64,000 nt of DNA from Streptococcus pseudopneumoniae (GTDB lineage: Bacteria > Bacillota > Bacilli > Lactobacillales > Streptococcaceae): contig NZ_JUUZ01000030.1 in NCBI RefSeq assembly GCF_001074155.1, forward strand, positions 50,974-114,973, in the 5' to 3' direction. Made by a program: the position numbers and the translations under genes. Numbering within the stretch: position 1 is the first letter of the stretch; each line of letters starts with the position of its first letter. Shown piece by piece: positions 1 to 8,640 of this stretch. The notes beneath the pieces are model-generated. The model saw nothing but the letters and a program-made list of their open reading frames with translations, made no database searches and was not told the DNA's origin.

Positions 1-471
1 AGGCAAGTTAATTTCTACAGAAATATCAAATGCTGTCAAATATTGCACTTTCTCATCTTTTGAGAAAGTAACTGTTTCATCAACCTTTCTCAAATCTTTG
101 ACATCATCTTCCGCATGGATTAGGACAAGATCCCCTTCTGGTGAAAGGATTTCAAAAGCATATCCCTTGTTTCCTTTATAGAGTTGAGGAAGTTTTTCCA
201 TTCTAGCTAGCAGTGCTTCAACCTCGGATGGATTCGCTACTTTTACAATCAATCTAGCTAATTTTTTGATCCCTTCAACCTTACGGCTTCTCATACTTGG
301 TGATTCTTCTAAAACCAATTTTTCAATGCCTGACTGGTCTCCTAGCGATAAGAAAGCAGACTCTTCAAGCAAGGGTTTCATACCCAAGGTTTGGATATAA
401 AACAATTCATTTAATCTTCTATTATTTATTTTAAGCGTCGGGATTATACGCACAATTTGATTTACATTCAT
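1..471 (-). CDS. cppA: CppA family protein (C-terminus beyond window edge)
   Basis: The first 157 codons are present and the C-terminus lies beyond the left edge. The protein begins MNVNQIVRIIPTLKIN and carries the segments FYIQTLGMKPLLEESAFLSL and LVLIHAEDD, which I recognise as the N-terminal half of streptococcal CppA. This half has a glyoxalase/VOC-like fold. CppA was first described as a C3-degrading protein, but it has no signal peptide here, so an intracellular metabolic role is also possible. The start is set by a GGAGG ribosome site 7-8 nt upstream. It is transcribed away from the nuclease gene. The family call is by recognition of the sequence and the biochemical role is uncertain. 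Confidence 0.82.
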   Translation of the reverse strand, partial: MNVNQIVRIIPTLKINNRRLNELFYIQTLGMKPLLEESAFLSLGDQSGIEKLVLEESPSMRSRKVEGIKKLARLIVKVANPSEVEALLARMEKLPQLYKGNKGYAFEILSPEGDLVLIHAEDDVKDLRKVDETVTFSKDEKVQYLTAFDISVEINLP

Positions 472-567
472 AAATTCCTCCAACACATTTTATTTTAAAG
501 GATTTTATTTCATTTTACAAGTTATTCAACTAAAAACTTTAACTATATTAACCCCTTGAATAAGGAA

Positions 568-591
568 TCCCCTTCGCATATCCGAAGGGGG
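568..591 (-). terminator. Probable terminator of the EEP nuclease gene
   Basis: An inverted repeat (CCCCTTCG at 569-576, CGAAGGGG at 583-590) lies just past the stop of the minus-strand nuclease gene. The run after it on that strand is T-rich but interrupted, so termination strength is uncertain. Confidence 0.5.
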
Positions 592-619
592 ACTCGTTTT
601 ATTTTAGTAAAATTCTTTG

Positions 620-1438
620 TTAGTTCTTCCAAGAAAGTTCTGCTTGAAGACCATAGTGATCACTAACCTGCGGACTTGCTTGGCCATCAAAAACTACCTG
701 TAACTTTTCTACCTGAAGATCTTTTGTCGTGAAGACGTAATCAATTCGAAGCGGTTCTGTATTTCCCTTCCAACCATCAATTTCTGGAGGAACAGTGTAG
801 CTTCCACTTCTCTCTTTTGCAACTTCATAGGCATCCTGTAAGCCTAGAGGACTAGTTAGGATAGCTTGATATCCTTCCTGACCTGCAGGGTTGTTAAAAT
901 CTCCAGCTAGTAATAGAGGTTTATTCAACTCTTTTAAAACTGCTTCAAATCTTGCCCATTCCTCTTGGAATCCTTTATCCCACCAAGAGAGATGCACACT
1001 CGCAACTGCAAGCTCTTTACCTTCTACTACTGTTTCTACTAGTGCAACTCGACGAGTGTGATAATCAGTTGGATCATCTACATCTGAAACCAAAATCTCA
1101 CGCGCCTCAATCGGTGTTTTAGATAGAATTGAAACTCCCTCATGATAACGGTCATATCCGATATGATTATAAGCCCATGTCCAATAATAGTCCAGTCCTT
1201 TTTCAGACAACTTCTCTACCAAAAGACGAACATAGTGGTCTTGGTGAATGGGTTCTGCTGAAGGTAACGGATTGTAAAGTGGTCCAGACTCTACTTGAAT
1301 TGATGTAATTTCTTGGTTGATTTCTTGAAAACAAATCAAATCATAACTGTTTTCAAGTATATCTTGAAACAAGAGCTGAAATTTTTCTTCAGGATTTTTT
1401 TCCATCCAACTATGAGTATTGAGTGTTAAAAACTTCAT
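620..1438 (-). CDS. Endonuclease/exonuclease/phosphatase (EEP) family hydrolase
   Basis: This 272-residue cytoplasmic protein has the EEP fold signature in order: LNTHSW near residue 6, DLICFQEI near 34 (catalytic Glu), a central SVHLSWWD, LLLAGDFNNP near 176, and SDHYGL near 260 (catalytic Asp-His). The family includes DNases, phosphatases and sphingomyelinases, all metal-dependent phosphoesterases. The lack of a signal peptide argues for an intracellular phosphodiesterase or phosphatase. It follows ptsG on the same strand with a 53-nt gap containing a hairpin and its own site AGGAGAAAAAC before the ATG, so it may be co-transcribed with glucose uptake. The substrate cannot be told from sequence. 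Confidence 0.85.
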   Translation of the reverse strand: MKFLTLNTHSWMEKNPEEKFQLLFQDILENSYDLICFQEINQEITSIQVESGPLYNPLPSAEPIHQDHYVRLLVEKLSEKGLDYYWTWAYNHIGYDRYHEGVSILSKTPIEAREILVSDVDDPTDYHTRRVALVETVVEGKELAVASVHLSWWDKGFQEEWARFEAVLKELNKPLLLAGDFNNPAGQEGYQAILTSPLGLQDAYEVAKERSGSYTVPPEIDGWKGNTEPLRIDYVFTTKDLQVEKLQVVFDGQASPQVSDHYGLQAELSWKN

Positions 1439-1459
1439 GTTTTTCTCCTATAAACAAGA

Positions 1460-1481
1460 GGTTGGAAAACAGCTTCCAACC
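1460..1481 (-). terminator. Hairpin between ptsG and the EEP nuclease
   Basis: GGTTGGAA (1460-1467) and TTCCAACC (1474-1481) form an 8-bp stem with a 6-nt loop just past ptsG. No strong T-run follows. It may be a partial terminator or a stabilising 3' structure that uncouples expression of the downstream nuclease. Confidence 0.45.
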
Positions 1482-1491
1482 CCTTAGTGTA

Positions 1492-3678
1492 TTACAATTC
1501 TACTTTTGCAACTGCTGTTTTAGCTGCAAGAGAACCGGTTTGTTCTAATTTAACTGACTTGATAGCATCTCCATTTGTAAAGACTACTACAGTTGTAGTT
1601 TCACGACCTGCTGCTTGAATAGCACCAAGGTCAGCTTTGACTAAGAGATCACCAGCAGCTACTGCTTGGCCTTCTGAAACCTTCACATCGAATGGTTTTC
1701 CTTCAAGGCTTACAGTATCAAGACCGATGTGGACAAGAACTTCAAGACCTGCTTCAGTTACAAGACCAAGAGCATGTTTAGTTGGGAAGATACTTGATAC
1801 AGTACCTGAAACTGGAGATACAATATTTCCATTTGATGGTTCTACTGCAAATCCATCACCCATCATTTTTTGTGAGAATACTGGATCCTTAACTTGTTCC
1901 AATTCAATCACTTGACCATCAGCAACTGAGTACACTTCTTCAGTCACACCTTTGTATACAACAACGTCTTTTTGAGATGCTGCCATTTGACTTGGAAGAG
2001 TTTCAGGAATCACTTCACCTGAATCAAGAATATCTTGGATATCTGATTTCAAAACGTCAGCTTTAGGTCCGTAGATAGCTTGGACACCTTGTCCTTTCAT
2101 GACAAGTCCCATAGCTCCTTCAGCTTTCCATTGTTCTTCTGTTCCAACTTTTTCAGCATCTTGTACAGTTACACGAAGACGAGTCATACATGCGTCGACA
2201 TCAACGATGTTCGCACGTCCACCAAGAAGGTTGATGATGTTAACAGCTTGAGAAGCTTCTGCAACTTTAGTTTCTCCAGCAGACGAAGATTCAGAAGAAC
2301 CATCTGCATTTTCATAGTTACCGTTACGTCCTGGAGTTGCATAGTTGAATTTCTTAATCATGAAGTTAGCGATGAAGTACATGATAAATCCAAAGAGTAC
2401 TGTAACCCAGATAAAGTTAATGATATCCATACCAAGACCAGCATTGATAGCTAGTGGAGTACGAGTCAAGAATTCGATTGAACCGAATGAGTGCACACGA
2501 AGGTTCACAATATCAGCCATTGCAAATGCAGCACCTTGAACAAGAGCGTAAACAAGGTAAAGAGGTGTTGCGATGAACATGAACATGTACTCAATTGGTT
2601 CAGTTACCCCTGTCAAGAATGTTGCAAGAGCAGTTGCGATCATCATACCTTTGTATTGGTGTTTCTTATCTGGATCAACGTTACGGTAGATAGCCACAAT
2701 GATACCCATCAAGATACCAAACGAACCAATCATTTGTCCAACTTTAAAACGAGCTGGATGTACTGTATCTAACAAGTGTTGGTATTGAGCTGCGTCAGTA
2801 CCTTTAAGGTTTACAAGGTCAGTTACCCATGCAAGCCAAAGTGGATCTTGACCAAATACTTGAGTACCTTTTGCTGCACCAGTCATGACATCATAAGTAC
2901 CACCAAGAGCTGTATAGTTCATTGGGATAGTCAACATGTGGTGGAGACCAAAAGGTAATAGCAAACGTTCCAAAGTACCATACAAGAATGGTGCTAGAAC
3001 TGGAGCTGTTTCTTGTGAGTTGGCAATCCAGATACCGAAATTGTTGATACCTGTTTGAACAAGTGGCCAAAAAATTGAAAGAAGGATTGCAGCGATTGCT
3101 GAACGAAGGATAACAACAAATGGTACAAATCGTTTTCCGTTAAAGAAAGAAAGTGCATCAGGAAGTTTACGGAAATTGTAGTATTTGTTAAAGGCAGTTG
3201 CCCCTACAAAACCAGAAATAATCCCTACAAACACACCCATGTTAAGTGCTGGAGCTTCAAACACGCTGATAAAGTAATCAGAAACTTTGATAGAGTTACC
3301 AAAGATTGTTGAAACCATAGCATTAGGATCTTTCAACATATCACCACTAACACTAAAGATAGCACCAGTGATACGGTTAATCAAGATAAAGGCAAGTCCT
3401 GCTGCAAAGGCACCACCTGCACGTTCTTTTGCCCAGCTACCACCGATAGCAAGAGCAAACAAGATATGTAGGTTACCGATAACTCCCCAACCAATTTGCT
3501 CAAGGATTCCACCTGTAACAACAAGTGGCGCAAAGTTAGGGTTAATCATTGCAAGTGTCTTACCGATTGAAATCATCAATCCAGCCGCTGGCATAACAGC
3601 GATAACCACCATTAAAGCCTTACCGAATTTTTGCCAAAACTCGAAAGACAAAACATTTTTGAATGTAGCTTTCATCAT
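1492..3678 (-). CDS. ptsG: PTS glucose-family transporter EIICBA
   Basis: This 728-residue membrane permease imports and phosphorylates glucose-type sugars using phosphate from HPr. The domain order is EIIC (about 1-430, roughly ten hydrophobic segments), EIIB (about 475-555, phospho-Cys in DACMTRLRV) and EIIA (about 590-728, phospho-His in VLVHIGLD). The linker is Ser/Glu-rich. All catalytic residues are intact and the length is normal for the fused form. A GGAGAT site precedes two in-frame ATGs. A promoter with a cre-like dyad directly upstream implies carbon catabolite control. The opening sequence matches the pneumococcal glucose transporter closely. Sugar specificity (glucose versus glucosamine or related) is inferred. 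Confidence 0.93.
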   Translation of the reverse strand: MMKATFKNVLSFEFWQKFGKALMVVIAVMPAAGLMISIGKTLAMINPNFAPLVVTGGILEQIGWGVIGNLHILFALAIGGSWAKERAGGAFAAGLAFILINRITGAIFSVSGDMLKDPNAMVSTIFGNSIKVSDYFISVFEAPALNMGVFVGIISGFVGATAFNKYYNFRKLPDALSFFNGKRFVPFVVILRSAIAAILLSIFWPLVQTGINNFGIWIANSQETAPVLAPFLYGTLERLLLPFGLHHMLTIPMNYTALGGTYDVMTGAAKGTQVFGQDPLWLAWVTDLVNLKGTDAAQYQHLLDTVHPARFKVGQMIGSFGILMGIIVAIYRNVDPDKKHQYKGMMIATALATFLTGVTEPIEYMFMFIATPLYLVYALVQGAAFAMADIVNLRVHSFGSIEFLTRTPLAINAGLGMDIINFIWVTVLFGFIMYFIANFMIKKFNYATPGRNGNYENADGSSESSSAGETKVAEASQAVNIINLLGGRANIVDVDACMTRLRVTVQDAEKVGTEEQWKAEGAMGLVMKGQGVQAIYGPKADVLKSDIQDILDSGEVIPETLPSQMAASQKDVVVYKGVTEEVYSVADGQVIELEQVKDPVFSQKMMGDGFAVEPSNGNIVSPVSGTVSSIFPTKHALGLVTEAGLEVLVHIGLDTVSLEGKPFDVKVSEGQAVAAGDLLVKADLGAIQAAGRETTTVVVFTNGDAIKSVKLEQTGSLAAKTAVAKVEL

Positions 3679-3702
3679 TCAAATCTCCTTATTTTATTTT
3701 AG

Positions 3703-3729
3703 TGCAAACGATTTACGAAAACGTTTGCA
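3703..3729 (-). promoter_or_regulatory. cre-like dyad operator in the ptsG leader
   Basis: TGCAAACG (3703-3710) and CGTTTGCA (3722-3729) form a perfect 8-bp dyad with an 11-nt spacer. Read on the minus strand, TGCAAACGTTTTCG fits the CcpA cre consensus at nearly every position. It lies just downstream of the predicted start of transcription, where bound CcpA would block elongation or clearance. Confidence 0.75.
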
Positions 3730-3743
3730 CCGCTAACACCTCT

Positions 3744-3771
3744 ATTATACCACTTTAATTTTTTTTGTAAA
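3744..3771 (-). promoter_or_regulatory. ptsG promoter
   Basis: On the minus strand, TTTACA (3766-3771), a 16-nt spacer and TATAAT (3744-3749) preceded by TGG give an extended -10 promoter. Transcription should start near 3737. Confidence 0.7.
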
Positions 3772-3832
3772 GGATTTATATAAGATTTTTTGATTTTAAA
3801 AATTTCTTACTTCTCTTCAATTGTTACTAACT

Positions 3833-3861
3833 TTGAGTTTACTGGGGTTTTTTGATATAAT
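3833..3861 (+). promoter_or_regulatory. mnmL promoter, probably giving a leaderless mRNA
   Basis: TTGAGT (3833-3838), a 17-nt spacer and TATAAT (3856-3861) with an upstream TG form an extended -10 promoter. Only 7 nt separate the -10 from the ATG at 3869, so the transcript probably starts at or within a base or two of the start codon, with no room for a ribosome site. Confidence 0.72.
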
Positions 3862-3868
3862 ATTAGCT

Positions 3869-4816
3869 ATGAAATCCTATAATACCTTGAATGATTATTA
3901 TCGAAATTTATTCGGAGAAAAAACTTTCAAAGTTCCCATCGATGCCGGATTTGATTGTCCCAATCGTGATGGTACAGTAGCTCATGGAGGTTGTACTTTC
4001 TGTACGGTTTCTGGATCTGGAGATGCTATCGTTGCACCTGACGCTCCTATTCGTGAGCAATTTTATAAAGAAATTGACTTTATGCACCGCAAATGGCCAG
4101 ATGTAAAAAAATATCTAGTCTATTTCCAAAACTTTACTAATACTCATGAAAAGCTCGAAGTCATTCGCGAACGCTATGAACAAGCTATTAATGAACCCGG
4201 TGTTGTTGGAATCAATATTGGTACACGACCAGATTGCCTGCCTGATGAGACTATCGAATACTTGGCAGAACTGTCAGAACGAATGCATGTTACTGTAGAG
4301 TTAGGTTTACAAACAACCTATGAGGAAACTTCTGAATTGATTAACCGTGCTCACTCCTATGAACTTTATGTGGAGACGGTTAAGCGCTTGAGAAAATATC
4401 CAAAGATTGAGATTGTTGCCCATTTGATTAACGGCTTGCCAGGTGAAACTCATGACATGATGGTGGAAAATGTTCGTCGCTGTGTGAATGATAATGATAT
4501 TCAAGGGATTAAACTTCACCTACTACACCTTATGACAAATACTCGGATGCAACGTGATTATCACGAGGGTAGACTGCAGCTTATGAGTCAAGATGACTAT
4601 GTGAAAGTTATCTGTGACCAACTAGAAATTATTCCCAAACATATAGTCATCCATAGGATTACGGGTGATGCGCCTAGAGATATGCTGATTGGTCCTATGT
4701 GGAGTCTCAATAAATGGGAAGTTCTAAATAGCATAGAAGCTGAAATGAGACGTCGGGGTAGTATCCAAGGATGCAAGGCTGTAAAACAGGAGTTTATGAA
4801 TGAAAAGACCACTTGA
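3869..4816 (+). CDS. mnmL: Radical SAM protein, MnmL/YtqA-type tRNA wobble uridine modification
   Basis: This 315-residue radical SAM protein carries CPNRDGTVAHGGCTFC near residue 28, a spaced cysteine cluster for the 4Fe-4S centre, followed by a TIM-barrel core (GTRPDCLPDE, ELGLQTT, HLINGLPGE). It belongs to the TIGR01212 group. The B. subtilis homologue YtqA (MnmL) acts with YtqB (MnmM) in making mnm5s2U at the wobble position of tRNAs in Gram-positives that lack MnmC. The next gene is the MnmM homologue and overlaps it by 17 bp, which supports that role. I chose ATG 3869 because the upstream in-frame ATG would lie within or ahead of the promoter. The exact reaction is taken from the family. 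Confidence 0.85.
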   Translation: MKSYNTLNDYYRNLFGEKTFKVPIDAGFDCPNRDGTVAHGGCTFCTVSGSGDAIVAPDAPIREQFYKEIDFMHRKWPDVKKYLVYFQNFTNTHEKLEVIRERYEQAINEPGVVGINIGTRPDCLPDETIEYLAELSERMHVTVELGLQTTYEETSELINRAHSYELYVETVKRLRKYPKIEIVAHLINGLPGETHDMMVENVRRCVNDNDIQGIKLHLLHLMTNTRMQRDYHEGRLQLMSQDDYVKVICDQLEIIPKHIVIHRITGDAPRDMLIGPMWSLNKWEVLNSIEAEMRRRGSIQGCKAVKQEFMNEKTT

Positions 4817-5357
4817 AATGGCGCATGATTTTCTTTCCCAAGTCATCACAAAATATGATGTTGTTGTAGATGCAACAATGGGAAATGGACATGATACACT
4901 TTTCCTTGCCAAATTAGCTAAACAAGTCTACGCTTTTGATATACAAGAACAAGCTCTTGAAAAAACAAGTCAACGTCTACAAGAAGCCGGTTTGACCAAT
5001 GTCGAGTTACTTCTACAAGGTCATGAAACCGTAAATCAGTTTGTAACTGAGGTGAAAGCAGCTATCTTTAATCTAGGTTATCTTCCTACTGCCGATAAGT
5101 CTATCATAACTAAACCTCACACAACCATTGAGGCACTTGAAAAACTCTGTCAGATGCTCGTTAAAGGCGGAAGAATAGCCATCATGATTTATTACGGGCA
5201 TGAAGGCGGAGATATAGAACGGGATGCAGTTATGGATTATGTTAGTCAGTTACCGCAACAAGAATATACTGCTACTATCTATCGCACCCTCAACCAAATT
5301 AACAATCCACCATTTTTAGTTATGATTGAAAAATTAGAAAGGTATCGCCATGGATAA
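4800..5357 (+). CDS. mnmM: SAM-dependent tRNA methyltransferase, MnmM/YtqB type
   Basis: This 185-residue class I methyltransferase has the SAM-binding motif DATMGNGHDTLFLA near residue 24, an acidic motif II (AFDIQEQ) and the family signature NLGYLPTADKSI near 91. YtqB/MnmM methylates 5-aminomethyl-2-thiouridine in tRNA, the last step to mnm5s2U. It overlaps the preceding radical SAM gene by 17 bp and the following small gene by 8 bp, so the three are probably translationally coupled. Length is typical of the family (about 190 residues). It was formerly annotated only as a putative rRNA methylase, and that older label is now less likely. Confidence 0.86.
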   Translation: MKRPLEMAHDFLSQVITKYDVVVDATMGNGHDTLFLAKLAKQVYAFDIQEQALEKTSQRLQEAGLTNVELLLQGHETVNQFVTEVKAAIFNLGYLPTADKSIITKPHTTIEALEKLCQMLVKGGRIAIMIYYGHEGGDIERDAVMDYVSQLPQQEYTATIYRTLNQINNPPFLVMIEKLERYRHG

Positions 5358-5604
5358 ACAATACCTAAAAGATAAAATCGAAGCTCTTCGTCACAACTTT
5401 GTCGAGTCAACCCAACATGAACGTGCAGTTGGTATTTTGGATGAAGCACAAATGAGTAAAAAAATGCTGAAAATCAAAAAGAAAATGATTTCACTTGAAA
5501 TGGAGCGTTGTCAGAAGAAAATCGAGCATAAGGACTGCTCAAAGATTGATCAAAAAATCCAAGAACAAAAGGAACTTTTTGAAAATTGTCGTAAACAAAA
5601 ATAG
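5350..5604 (+). CDS. Small Lys/Glu-rich coiled-coil protein of unknown function
   Basis: I do not recognise a characterised family. The 84-residue product is strongly helical and charged (KKMLKIKKKMISLEMERCQ in the middle) with three cysteines (in ERCQ, KDCS and ENCR) and no signal or membrane segment. A coiled coil or RNA-binding role is plausible. The start overlaps the mnmM stop by 8 bp, so translation is likely coupled to the tRNA-modification genes. The antiporter gene begins 11 nt after its stop with a good GGGAGGTGG site. A functional link to tRNA modification is only an inference from position. Confidence 0.65.
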   Translation: MDKQYLKDKIEALRHNFVESTQHERAVGILDEAQMSKKMLKIKKKMISLEMERCQKKIEHKDCSKIDQKIQEQKELFENCRKQK

Positions 5605-5615
5605 GGAGGTGGAAA

Positions 5616-7670
5616 ATGAATTTACTTTTTTATCTCTTGGTATTTTTACTAGTTCTTATTGTTTCTAGTACGACCAATAAGCTTCTGCCCTTTTTACCCA
5701 TGCCTCTGATTCAAATTTTGTTAGGGATTGGAATTGGACTTTGTTTACCCAACAACCAATATCACTTAAATACGGAGTTGTTTCTAGCTTTAGTCATTGG
5801 CCCACTACTATTTCGTGAAGCTCAAGAAGCAGATGTAACTTCTATCTTAAAGCACTGGAGAATCGTTCTCTACTTGATTTTTCCAGTTATCTTTATCTCA
5901 GCTCTGAGCATGGGGGGACTCGCTCATGTCCTTTGGGCTAGCCTACCATTGGCCGCCTGCATAGCAGTTGGTGCTGCTTTAGGTCCTACTGACCTAGTCG
6001 CCTTCGCATCCCTTTCTCAACGCTTTTCCTTCCCAAAGCGGGTCTCTAATATCCTAAAAGGGGAAGGTCTTCTGAATGATGCTTCTGGACTAGTAGCCTT
6101 TCGAATGGCTCTCATCGCTTGGACAACAGGAACATTCTCCCTTACCCAAGCCGGAACTTCATTAGCTATTTCCATCGTTGGAGGATTTGCAGTCGGCTTT
6201 ATAACAGCCCTAATCAATCGCTTCCTTCATACCTTTCTACTCAGTGTCCGTGCAACAGATATCGCGAGTGAGCTCTTATTGGAACTTAGTTTACCTCTCT
6301 TGACTTTTTTCATAGCCGAAGAAATTCATGTTTCAGGCATCATCGCCGTTGTTGTTGCTGGGATTCTGAAAGCCAGTCGTTTCAAGAAAATAAATCTCCT
6401 TGAAGCACAAGTTGATACAGTTACTGAGACTGTTTGGCAGACTGTAACCTTTATGCTCAATGGTTCAGTATTTGTCATTCTTGGGATGGAACTGGAAATG
6501 ATTGCGGAACCAATTCTTAAGAGTGCTTTCTACAACAAAGTTCTTCTCTTACTCAGCGTTTTCCTCTTGACCTTCCTGCTTTTTGCTATCCGCTTTGTCA
6601 TGATCTATGGATTTTACGCATTTCGGATTAAGAAGCTTCATAAAAGTTTGGACAAATATGTCAAAGACATGCTCCTCCTTACCTTTTCTGGTGTGAAGGG
6701 AACTGTATCCATTGCCACTATCCTTTTGATACCGTCTAATCTGGAACAAGAATATCCTCTTCTTCTCTTCCTCGTAGCTGGTGTAACCCTGGTAAGTTTC
6801 CTGACGGGATTACTGGTACTTCCACACCTTTCTGAAGAGAAAGAGCCATCTAAGGATCAGCTCATGCACATCGCTATCTTAAACGATGTCGCCATGGAAT
6901 TAGAGAAGGATTTAGAGAACACAAAAAACAAGGTTCCACTCTATGCGGCTATTGACAATTATCATGGACGTATTGAAAATCTTATTCTTAGTCAGGAGAA
7001 CAAGGAGATTCAGGAAGACTGGGAGGCGCTTAAACTATTGATTCTCAGTGTTGAAAGCGATGGTTTGGAACAAGCCTATGAAGAAGGAAAGATTGGAGAT
7101 CGTGCTTATCGTGTCTACCAACGCTACTTGAAAAGCATGGAGAAAAATATTAAACGAAACTTTGCTTCTCGACTAACCTACTACTTCCTTGTTTCCATAC
7201 GAATCCTTCGTTTTCTACTTCATGAAATACTCACATTTGGAAAGACCTTCCGTTCATGGAAAGACAAGGAAAAACAGCGCCTTCTTGCCATTGATTATGA
7301 CCAGATTGCAGAACTCTACCTAGCTAATACGGAAATTATCATCGAGAGTTTGGAAAACCTCAAAGGGATTTATAAGAGTTCTTTAATCAGCTTTATGCAG
7401 GAATCTCGTCTTCGCGAAACCAGTCATATTACGAGTGGTGCCTTTGTGGAACGGGTTATCAATCGTATCAAACCCAATAACATCGATGAAATGCTCAGAG
7501 GTTATTACCTTGAACGTAAGTGTATCTTTGAATACGAAGCTCAAAAACTCATCTCAGCTCAATATGCCAAAAAGCTACGCCAAAATGTCAATAATTTAGA
7601 AACTTATTCCTTAAAAGAATCTGCTAATACCTTACCTTATGATATGATGGAATTAGTTCGAAGAAATTAA
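5616..7670 (+). CDS. Na+/H+ antiporter, CPA1/NhaP family
   Basis: This 684-residue membrane protein has about twelve hydrophobic segments in residues 1-400 followed by a long cytoplasmic tail (about 405-684) rich in charge and helices. CPA1 landmarks are visible: GAALGPTDLVAFASL near 115 and GEGLLNDASGLVAF near 148, the latter holding the ND pair expected of the ion-binding site. Such proteins exchange cytoplasmic Na+ or K+ for external H+ and help pH and salt homeostasis. A strong GGGAGGTGG ribosome site lies 4 nt before the ATG. It probably ends the mnmL operon transcript or continues into the YihY gene 39 nt downstream. Cation preference is not deducible. Confidence 0.87.
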   Translation: MNLLFYLLVFLLVLIVSSTTNKLLPFLPMPLIQILLGIGIGLCLPNNQYHLNTELFLALVIGPLLFREAQEADVTSILKHWRIVLYLIFPVIFISALSMGGLAHVLWASLPLAACIAVGAALGPTDLVAFASLSQRFSFPKRVSNILKGEGLLNDASGLVAFRMALIAWTTGTFSLTQAGTSLAISIVGGFAVGFITALINRFLHTFLLSVRATDIASELLLELSLPLLTFFIAEEIHVSGIIAVVVAGILKASRFKKINLLEAQVDTVTETVWQTVTFMLNGSVFVILGMELEMIAEPILKSAFYNKVLLLLSVFLLTFLLFAIRFVMIYGFYAFRIKKLHKSLDKYVKDMLLLTFSGVKGTVSIATILLIPSNLEQEYPLLLFLVAGVTLVSFLTGLLVLPHLSEEKEPSKDQLMHIAILNDVAMELEKDLENTKNKVPLYAAIDNYHGRIENLILSQENKEIQEDWEALKLLILSVESDGLEQAYEEGKIGDRAYRVYQRYLKSMEKNIKRNFASRLTYYFLVSIRILRFLLHEILTFGKTFRSWKDKEKQRLLAIDYDQIAELYLANTEIIIESLENLKGIYKSSLISFMQESRLRETSHITSGAFVERVINRIKPNNIDEMLRGYYLERKCIFEYEAQKLISAQYAKKLRQNVNNLETYSLKESANTLPYDMMELVRRN

Positions 7671-7709
7671 AGTCTATAGAAAACAAGAGAAAAACTGGAG
7701 GATTGTAAC

Positions 7710-8573
7710 ATGAAAAAGTTGTGGAAACAGCTGACTGATAGACCCTTATTAAAAGCTTTTTTGCACTACTATCAAGCCTCCGATAGTGAATTAACTAGCG
7801 TTGCTGTTGCCTACTATTGGTTGATTTCAATCTTCCCTTTACTCATGATAGTGGTCAATATCTTACCCTACTTTCAAATTCCCATCTCAAACTTTCTATT
7901 AACAATCAAGGAATTTTTACCAGATACAATCTATGAAGTTGTTGCAAAAATTGTCAGAGAAGTTCTGACTCAACCATCAACAGGTTTACTAAGTTTTGCT
8001 ATCTTATCAGCTCTTTGGACTTTCTCCAAATCCATGGATTTTCTTCAGAAGGCCTTTAATAAAGCCTATGGAGTTGCAAAAAATAGAGGAATTATCTCAC
8101 ACCAGATGATGAGTCTCTTGGTTAGCTTTGGTCTTCAAATTCTCTTTGCCCTTGCCTTATTCCTCAGTATGTTCGGCCATATGTTATTGGACCTGCTTAA
8201 AAACTACTGGAAATCCGAGAGTGCTCTGTTTTCTTATCTACAAGATTTTACAGGACCGCTGATCTATGCCTTTCTTTTTGCTACCGTGATTATGCTCTAT
8301 TATTTCCTACCAAATGTTAAAGTAAGTAAGATTCGCTACGTCATACCTGGAAGTCTCTTTGTACTAGTTACGACGATTGCTTTATTAAACATCTTTGCAG
8401 CTTATTTCAACAATTATGTCAATTATCTCGTTGACGTCAGATTTTTCAGTTCAATCGTCGTTGTTGTTATGATGTTCTGGTTCATTATCATTGCCAAGAT
8501 ATTAATCATCGGTGCCGTCATCAATGCCAGTGTTCAAAGTCTAAAAGACCCGGACTTTAAAGCAAATCAATAA
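7710..8573 (+). CDS. YihY/BrkB family inner membrane protein
   Basis: This 287-residue protein has about six transmembrane segments and the family features SVAVAYYWLISIFPLLM near residue 29, SALWTFSKSMDFL near 99 and a C-terminal block rich in Val/Ile. The family was once called ribonuclease BN, which was an error, and no enzymatic activity is established. Roles in envelope transport have been suggested. A GGAGG site precedes the ATG. It follows the antiporter gene with a 39-nt gap and is followed by a strong terminator, so it is the last gene of the plus-strand cluster. Confidence 0.85.
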   Translation: MKKLWKQLTDRPLLKAFLHYYQASDSELTSVAVAYYWLISIFPLLMIVVNILPYFQIPISNFLLTIKEFLPDTIYEVVAKIVREVLTQPSTGLLSFAILSALWTFSKSMDFLQKAFNKAYGVAKNRGIISHQMMSLLVSFGLQILFALALFLSMFGHMLLDLLKNYWKSESALFSYLQDFTGPLIYAFLFATVIMLYYFLPNVKVSKIRYVIPGSLFVLVTTIALLNIFAAYFNNYVNYLVDVRFFSSIVVVVMMFWFIIIAKILIIGAVINASVQSLKDPDFKANQ

Positions 8574-8596
8574 GATTTCACCGATTACACAAATCG

Positions 8597-8629
8597 ATCC
8601 CCCAGTCATTTAATACTGGGGGATTTTTG
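8597..8629 (+). terminator. Rho-independent terminator after the YihY gene
   Basis: ATCCCCCAGT (8597-8606) pairs with ACTGGGGGAT (8615-8624) around an 8-nt loop, followed by TTTTT. It sits between convergent genes and acts mainly on the plus strand. Confidence 0.88.
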
Positions 8630-8640
8630 AATTTCCTGCT

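Noticed and set aside
1637..3736. Plus-strand frames opposite ptsG
   Set aside because: They are antisense shadows of a clear EIICBA gene with biased codon use and have no ribosome sites.
3821..3868. Upstream extension of mnmL to an earlier start
   Set aside because: It would place the start upstream of the -10 box, and the added residues look like translated promoter DNA.
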